Part shown: positions 34,385 to 41,776 of the stretch, piece after piece
How positions within the stretch are numbered: position 1 is the stretch's first letter
Layout: each line of letters starts with the position of its first letter
Virus record (IMG/VR): IMGVR_UViG_3300020578_000169
Coordinates: 1-41,776 of that record
Strand: one strand, 5' to 3'
DNA from: a virus
DNA length: 41,776 nucleotides
Translations under genes and position numbers: made by a program
The notes under the pieces: generated by a model
Databases searched by the model: none
Told to the model about the DNA's origin: nothing
The model's input: only the letters and a program-made list of their open reading frames with translations

Positions 34385-36232
34385 TTATGAGTTTTCGACC
34401 ACGGTCCAGTCAATATTATAATATTCGGTAGATGATTCTGTCATTGAGAATGATCCAGCGTTTACCAAAACCGCATCATTTCCAATATATAAATTATAAT
34501 GCCCTAAAGCTTTTGATTGAAGCAAGATAGATTCAAATAGGGCTATGTTTTGATATCTGGCTGGAACCGAGCCCAGGGGTGTGTGGCTAAATTTAATTGG
34601 GTCCGTTGTTGTGGATGTGAGGCCCATTACTACATGGTAGGTTTCTCCCGCCTCAAATAATTGAGATACATTTGTAGCAGTAGTTTTGTCTACCCCATTT
34701 ACATATATCCAGTTAATTCCAGATGAGGATAAAACCCCAGATTGGTTCCAGGTGTATGAGGCTGGTCCTGTAAATAACCCTCCTGCGGTTAATGTTAATG
34801 GCGTATAAAAGAATTCAAGGGCCCTAACGCCCGATACAGGCGTTATATAGAAGCCAGACCCAGAGAAGGTCCTAACTCCGTTTCTACCGTCTCTAATCAG
34901 GGCTGGAAATAGGTTATTGCCTATTGTAGCGTCGTAGTTAGAAACTCCAGACAGCCCTTCAAGCGTAGAAAAATACTCAGCAGAATTTGTAGCATATTCT
35001 TGATGATTATTATAAATTTTTATAATTAAATATTCTAATTTGGGTAAATATCTGCTTGCGTCGGTAGAGGTAAAAACAAATTTTAAATACAAATTTCTTG
35101 TTGAGCTAAATGAAGATAAAGAATAACCTGGGATAACTCCACCATTTGTACATTGAGTATAATTAATTTCATCTAGGCTGGAATAAACGGCTACGCCATT
35201 ATCACCAGACCATTCAATTTTAGATGAATCCATATTCTCTGTTGATGGGATCATTATATAATCGTAAACCTCTACTGTTTTACTGACCGCCGCATCCGTT
35301 TTAGTCATATATAAATTATTTAAGACGGTGTCATGAGCTACCCCGTCTGTCGTTAAGAATGACCAATTTTTATTTGCTGGGTATGAAAATTGAAATGTTG
35401 AGCTTGCGTTTGTATCCTGTAGCTCAAACAGTCTTCCATTTTCTACTGCCACTATTTGTATGGGCGGAACTCCAATTGCCTCAGACATGTGGTTTTGAAG
35501 TTCTGGTGCGCTTAGGGCATATCTGTAAACTGCAATACCGTTAGTTAAAAAATATTCCCCAGAAGCGGTAGGGCCAGATTGTAAATTTACTGCTGTATTT
35601 GTAAATGAAAATGCGTTTAATTCTTTATAAGACTTTAGGTCTCCGTCTATATATAGATTCATATAAGATCCAGTATAGGTTGCCGCCACATAAAAAGATC
35701 TATCAAGATAAGGCAATGTATATTCAATTATTTCATTTTGTAGTTTGAATACAATATTTCCCTTTTGATAATACAAGCCTATCCCGTTTATAGGGTCGGC
35801 AAGAAGTGGGATTAAGCCAGTGCTTGTTATCTTTGGTCTGACCCATAATGATAATGTAAAATCATTGTCGGAATTGTAGACAGTACCAAAAGCACTACCA
35901 TTTACTAGTGTGCCTTGATAATCATTTACAATACCCAAAACAATATAACTGTCTACGTCTACTTTCATTCCATAAGTTTCTCCAGGAATGATAGGCATTA
36001 AATTGGTTTGTATGTCTCCCAAATATGACGCATCATTTGCACATGGAGACTCATCAATAATTGCATTGCCAATTAAACTTGAGTATGCCCCTGGACCTGT
36101 TGCTATTACGTCTGCGTAGTCATCAAAATTATCTAGCATGTCTTGATAAGTAGCAAATCCCGTAGCCGTCACATTATTAGATCTTAAATATGTTATTGGA
36201 TAGTTCGCAATAACTGTATCTCTATATGACAT
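34385..36232 (-). CDS. LamG-like virion protein
   Basis: This is a 615-residue beta-rich structural protein. It opens MSYRDTVIANYPITYLRSN, a pattern common to phage proteins that carry concanavalin/LamG sandwiches. The LamG-like domain (about 115-260) shows FTLSLWVRPKI, GIGLYYQKGNIVFKL, FYVAATYTGSYMNLYIDGDL and YRYALSAPELQNHM in the expected order. A second beta domain and a C-terminal LamG-like segment (ALEFFYTPLTLTAGGLFTG, YHVVMGLTSTTTDPIKFSHT) follow. Such domains often bind glycans, so it may help attach the phage to the cell surface. It sits upstream of the portal, with no clear ribosome binding site. Its 5-nt gap from the small gene before it suggests coupling. Confidence 0.75.
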   Translation of the reverse strand: MSYRDTVIANYPITYLRSNNVTATGFATYQDMLDNFDDYADVIATGPGAYSSLIGNAIIDESPCANDASYLGDIQTNLMPIIPGETYGMKVDVDSYIVLGIVNDYQGTLVNGSAFGTVYNSDNDFTLSLWVRPKITSTGLIPLLADPINGIGLYYQKGNIVFKLQNEIIEYTLPYLDRSFYVAATYTGSYMNLYIDGDLKSYKELNAFSFTNTAVNLQSGPTASGEYFLTNGIAVYRYALSAPELQNHMSEAIGVPPIQIVAVENGRLFELQDTNASSTFQFSYPANKNWSFLTTDGVAHDTVLNNLYMTKTDAAVSKTVEVYDYIMIPSTENMDSSKIEWSGDNGVAVYSSLDEINYTQCTNGGVIPGYSLSSFSSTRNLYLKFVFTSTDASRYLPKLEYLIIKIYNNHQEYATNSAEYFSTLEGLSGVSNYDATIGNNLFPALIRDGRNGVRTFSGSGFYITPVSGVRALEFFYTPLTLTAGGLFTGPASYTWNQSGVLSSSGINWIYVNGVDKTTATNVSQLFEAGETYHVVMGLTSTTTDPIKFSHTPLGSVPARYQNIALFESILLQSKALGHYNLYIGNDAVLVNAGSFSMTESSTEYYNIDWTVVENS

Positions 36233-36237
36233 CTTAA

Positions 36238-36438
36238 TTAGACAATCGCTGCTATTTGATCTTCTTTTTCAGCAATTAGTGCTTGTAGTTCAGATACTCT
36301 AGATGCATCAGGTGATGTCTTTGCATTTTCTGCAATTACTTCAACCTCAAATGCATACATCTGATACTCAAGATTGCGCTTGGCTGCAATTTTAATTTGT
36401 GCCTTTTCATCATCTGTGAGTTGTGTATATGTTGCCAT
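36238..36438 (-). CDS. Small coiled-coil protein
   Basis: This 66-residue, mostly helical protein (MATYTQLTDDEKAQIKIAAK, then heptads ending LQALIAEKEDQIAAIV) has a good AGGAGG before its ATG. It lies between two fibre-type genes and may be a trimerisation or assembly helper for them. No specific function is seen. Confidence 0.7.
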   Translation of the reverse strand: MATYTQLTDDEKAQIKIAAKRNLEYQMYAFEVEVIAENAKTSPDASRVSELQALIAEKEDQIAAIV

Positions 36439-36447
36439 TATTTCCTC

Positions 36448-36642
36448 CTATATATTTTTTAGCCTATCAACTTCTTGTTGTAAGGCATTTTTTTGAGCTG
36501 TTAAATCAGAGATTTGTTTATCTCTTGAAGTTTTTACATTTAAAGTAGGGTCATCTAAATTATTTAAAATTAGCCACTCTAATCCTATTTCTACAGCATT
36601 TATTTTAGCAGATAATACTTTTATTTTGTCTATATTATTCAT
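36448..36642 (-). CDS. Small coiled-coil protein
   Basis: This 64-residue helical protein (KIKVLSAKINAVEIGLEWLI, then ISDLTAQKNALQQEVDRLKNI) has clear heptad spacing. Its ATG overlaps the stop of the upstream Ig-like gene (TAATG), with a GGTGGAGG-type ribosome binding region. With the next gene it forms a pair of small coiled-coil proteins between fibre genes, perhaps fibre chaperones or connectors. This is inferred from context. Confidence 0.7.
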   Translation of the reverse strand: MNNIDKIKVLSAKINAVEIGLEWLILNNLDDPTLNVKTSRDKQISDLTAQKNALQQEVDRLKNI

Positions 36643-38171
36643 TAGATTTCTCCACCTCCACCTCCAGTTGAGCTAATTAGTACCCATACTAAAGACCCAC
36701 TTGTTCCGCCACTATTAGATGCCGATACTGTATATTGTGCTGCCGCACCGTAACTATCTGAGTCCCACCCTTGCTGTGGTATGCTTATGGTCGAAGAAAG
36801 ATTGCTAGAGTTGATTGATCCTGAATTTCTTAGCGCCCAAGGCCCATTAGCAAAATCACTTGAACGAACTGACCAGTTATAAGTAATTGGGGTTGTTCCA
36901 GACGAAGAAGAGGTAAAAGTAGCATTTGTTATAAAATTAAAATTATTAGAAAAACTTGGATCTTGGTATGTACCTCCTCCGTTTGTAGGTGTATTTGGAG
37001 CAACTGCTGGAGGAGCGCTGGTTGTTAAACTATAATTTGCAGGAGCTGTCTGGGCTGAGGAAAATGTCCCAGATGAAGTAGCTGATCTAGTGTTTGCTGA
37101 AATTGTTGCGCTGCCAGAAACTCCAGTGGTTTCAGCACCAGAAGCATTTCTTGATCTAACATTAACAGACAGGTTTCCAGTCGTTCCCCAGCTATAAGTT
37201 ATAGATGTATTTGTTGTATTTGTCCAATATGATCCGTTTATGTAAATATCATAAGATGTCGCATTAGATCCAGCGCTCCATGATAATGCAGCAGATCCAG
37301 ATGTATTAGTAGCTGTTACTGTTATTGTATATGATCCTCCAGGCGTTCCGCTTGAAAGAGACCATGTTCTGTTTGCTGTATTAGACGATAAGGTTGCAGC
37401 AGAAGTTGACGCTGAATACGATGAAGTATTTGTTGCTGAAGTCCAACTTCCACTAGCTGTTGTAGAGCCAGGTCCTGTTACTGTGACAGTTCCAGTGTAT
37501 GTAGTAGATGCTGACAATCCAGTTTTAGAAACAGATGTTTGAGTTGTTCCAGAACCAGAAAATGTACCACTAGAACTCCATGATGATTGATTTGTCGAAC
37601 TCCAGTTAATGGTTCCAGCAGTTGAACTAACTCCACTATTTGCGACCATTGAAATTGTAGGAGCTGCCGAAGAAGGAGAAGATCCGCTTACGGTGAATGC
37701 TCCTGGCTGAGTTGTCGCACTTGTTATACTTAAATTACTAGGAGGCCCTGGTATTGCACTAGTTATTGTAATTGAATTACTTGACAGTGCTGGGGTTGGC
37801 CCTCTGTTATTTGTTGCAGTAACTCTACACGATACAGCATTTCCTACATCTGCTACAACTGTGGCATAAGTTGAACTAGTCGCACCAGATATGTCGCTTG
37901 ATCCACGACGCCACTGATAAGTATACGATACTGGGGAGTATGCTAAATTAGAATTCCAAGATCCATTTGTAGTTGATAAAGTGTTACCTTGAGTTGTTGA
38001 TCCCGATACCGTTGGTGCCGCCGTATTTATTGGATATTCTGGATACCATTGTTTCCATGCAGATCCATTCCACATCCAACCTTTTACTGCATTTTTCCAG
38101 GCGGAACCATTATATAATTTTAACCCGTTTAAATTTTTCCAATTGAAGCCATCATATAATTTGCTTACCAT
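36642..38171 (-). CDS. Trp-rich, Ig/FN3-like virion fibre protein
   Basis: This is a 509-residue structural protein. The N-terminal part repeats a short Trp-rich unit (FNWKNLNGLKLYNGSAWKNA, GWMWNGSAWKQWYPEYP), an attachment or capping element found at the start of virion fibres. An Ig-like domain follows (about 50-140: VSGSTTQGNTLST, YTYQWRRGSSDISGATSSTY, DVGNAVSCRVTATNN). Two or three FN3-like, Ser/Thr/Gly-rich repeats (about 145-360) and a Gly-rich tail ending GGGGGEI complete it. It probably extends from the virion to bind cell-surface sugars. The start has GAGG seven bases upstream, 3 nt after the previous stop. Confidence 0.75.
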   Translation of the reverse strand: MVSKLYDGFNWKNLNGLKLYNGSAWKNAVKGWMWNGSAWKQWYPEYPINTAAPTVSGSTTQGNTLSTTNGSWNSNLAYSPVSYTYQWRRGSSDISGATSSTYATVVADVGNAVSCRVTATNNRGPTPALSSNSITITSAIPGPPSNLSITSATTQPGAFTVSGSSPSSAAPTISMVANSGVSSTAGTINWSSTNQSSWSSSGTFSGSGTTQTSVSKTGLSASTTYTGTVTVTGPGSTTASGSWTSATNTSSYSASTSAATLSSNTANRTWSLSSGTPGGSYTITVTATNTSGSAALSWSAGSNATSYDIYINGSYWTNTTNTSITYSWGTTGNLSVNVRSRNASGAETTGVSGSATISANTRSATSSGTFSSAQTAPANYSLTTSAPPAVAPNTPTNGGGTYQDPSFSNNFNFITNATFTSSSSGTTPITYNWSVRSSDFANGPWALRNSGSINSSNLSSTISIPQQGWDSDSYGAAAQYTVSASNSGGTSGSLVWVLISSTGGGGGEI

Positions 38172-38173
38172 GA

Positions 38174-40951
<2,778 letters not shown>

Positions 40952-40953
40952 TC

Positions 40954-41776
40954 TTAAATTATACCATTCTGAAGGTTATAAGCTTGCTTATAAAACTCTA
41001 AATTAGCCTTCAGCCTTTCATTATTTGGGCTATATTGTATAGCTTCTTCTCCGTACTCCACCGCTTTTTCGTACATGCCTAGATTGTAGCATGATAGCGC
41101 TGCAAGGTCGTATGGCATCTCCGACCAAGCGTATTCTTCTGTAAAATAGATAAGAGTCTTTTCTTTAATAGACAATGTTTTCTCAGCGGCATCTAGGCAG
41201 TTAGCCCAATCTTTTTCCATGTAATAATGTTCTGCAAGATCAACAATTGCATCTCTAGATTCTGGGTTTTCTTCGTATGCCTTTTTTAGCCATTCTTCTC
41301 TTTTGCTAGCGTCACATTTAGCGATATATCTCATGGCATAGGCTCTTTCTGGTTTCCAGTTCGCCGCAGGCAAATTAAGATATCGCTCAAACTCTTTTAT
41401 AGACTCTTCATTTTTTTTATAAAAATATAATTCTCTGGCATAGTAGTATGCCATTCTTTCATCTTGTGGAGATTCTTGTGTTGCCATTTGAAGCATTGGC
41501 AAATATTGACCTCTTGTTTTATTGTTATCTGGCATGTGGATTATGTCTACGTTTAAATCATACCTTGCCTCAATACCATTTGGCATATATGATACGCATG
41601 CCTCATGTACTGGATATTTCCAGCGATAGCCCTTACGTGCATGTGCACGTATAGACTTAAATTTCATTCCTGGATTTCCGTCTTTGTTTATATGTGTTAT
41701 TTGTCTAACCATTGGTCTAGTTGTATTAAATGGCATAGACTCAAATTCTTTTCTCCACCCGTCCGACAGTATTTCG
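40954..41776 (-). CDS. TPR-containing glycosyltransferase, C-terminal part (5' end beyond window)
   Basis: The frame stays open to the right edge (preceding codons read [13 protein letters not shown]), so only the last 273 or so residues are visible. The first part ([31 protein letters not shown]) resembles the acceptor end of a family-2 glycosyltransferase with an attached TPR region. TPR-like helical pairs follow ([60 protein letters not shown]). The catalytic DxD region should lie beyond the window. Phage enzymes of this type may glycosylate virion proteins such as the adjacent fibres. The gene ends 2 nt before the collagen-like fibre gene. Confidence 0.75.
   Translation of the reverse strand, partial: EILSDGWRKEFESMPFNTTRPMVRQITHINKDGNPGMKFKSIRAHARKGYRWKYPVHEACVSYMPNGIEARYDLNVDIIHMPDNNKTRGQYLPMLQMATQESPQDERMAYYYARELYFYKKNEESIKEFERYLNLPAANWKPERAYAMRYIAKCDASKREEWLKKAYEENPESRDAIVDLAEHYYMEKDWANCLDAAEKTLSIKEKTLIYFTEEYAWSEMPYDLAALSCYNLGMYEKAVEYGEEAIQYSPNNERLKANLEFYKQAYNLQNGII
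40958..40963 (-). promoter_or_regulatory. -10 hexamer placed for leaderless fibre start
   Basis: TATAAT lies 6 nt before the ATG at 40951, inside the last codons of the glycosyltransferase gene, with no Shine-Dalgarno between. Because it is made of coding sequence, chance is a serious alternative. It is the weakest of the four such cases. Confidence 0.35.

Overview
This window is a gene-dense, AT-rich stretch of a long-tailed double-stranded DNA phage genome (siphovirus-like, Caudoviricetes). Every gene I can support lies on the minus strand, so transcription runs from high to low coordinates. The genes are packed head to tail, mostly with ATGA, GTGA or TAATG overlaps. No integrase, tRNA, CRISPR array or insertion sequence is visible. 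No gap between genes exceeds about 125 bases. The host is uncertain. The portal-to-tail gene types recall actinobacterial siphoviruses, and several genes look leaderless (a -10 hexamer 6-7 nt before the ATG and no Shine-Dalgarno), which is common in Actinobacteria. The low GC would fit a streamlined low-GC actinobacterium, but this is inference.

Layout in transcription order. (1) 41776-34385: the C-terminal part of a TPR-containing glycosyltransferase, two collagen-like fibre proteins (one carrying a cupredoxin-like domain with all four type-1 copper ligands), a Trp-rich, Ig/FN3-like structural protein, small coiled-coil proteins and a LamG-like protein. (2) 34322-26755: a small pre-portal protein, the portal, a protease-scaffold fusion, the major capsid protein, a SAP-like protein and the connector, neck and tail-completion proteins. 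(3) 26663-25167: the tail tube protein and the tail assembly chaperone pair, joined by a -1 programmed frameshift at a C CCA AAT heptamer. (4) 25155-15061: a 3364-residue tape measure protein with an embedded OmpA-like peptidoglycan-binding domain and, near its C-terminus, a region resembling a HipA/PI3-4 kinase-like fold. (5) 15064-3947: distal tail, hub and fibre proteins, including a 1122-residue fibre ending in an S74 self-cleaving chaperone. (6) 3860-1: a replication-type cluster with a metallophosphatase, a zinc ribbon, an HTH protein, a short C2H2 finger protein, small conserved proteins, a DnaB-like helicase and the start of a CHC2 primase.

Transcription appears punctuated. Intrinsic terminators follow the major capsid and tail tube genes, each followed at once by a sigma70-like promoter. 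At the boundary between the late and replication genes the order is reversed: a strong promoter (TTGACA-16-TACAAT) overlaps a 23-bp dyad and precedes a terminator-like hairpin. Terminase genes are not in this window. The portal is preceded by fibre genes instead, so terminase presumably lies beyond the right edge.

Together, segments 2-4 build the capsid, connector and tail shaft. Segments 1 and 5 build the tail tip and adhesive fibres. Segment 6 belongs to DNA replication.
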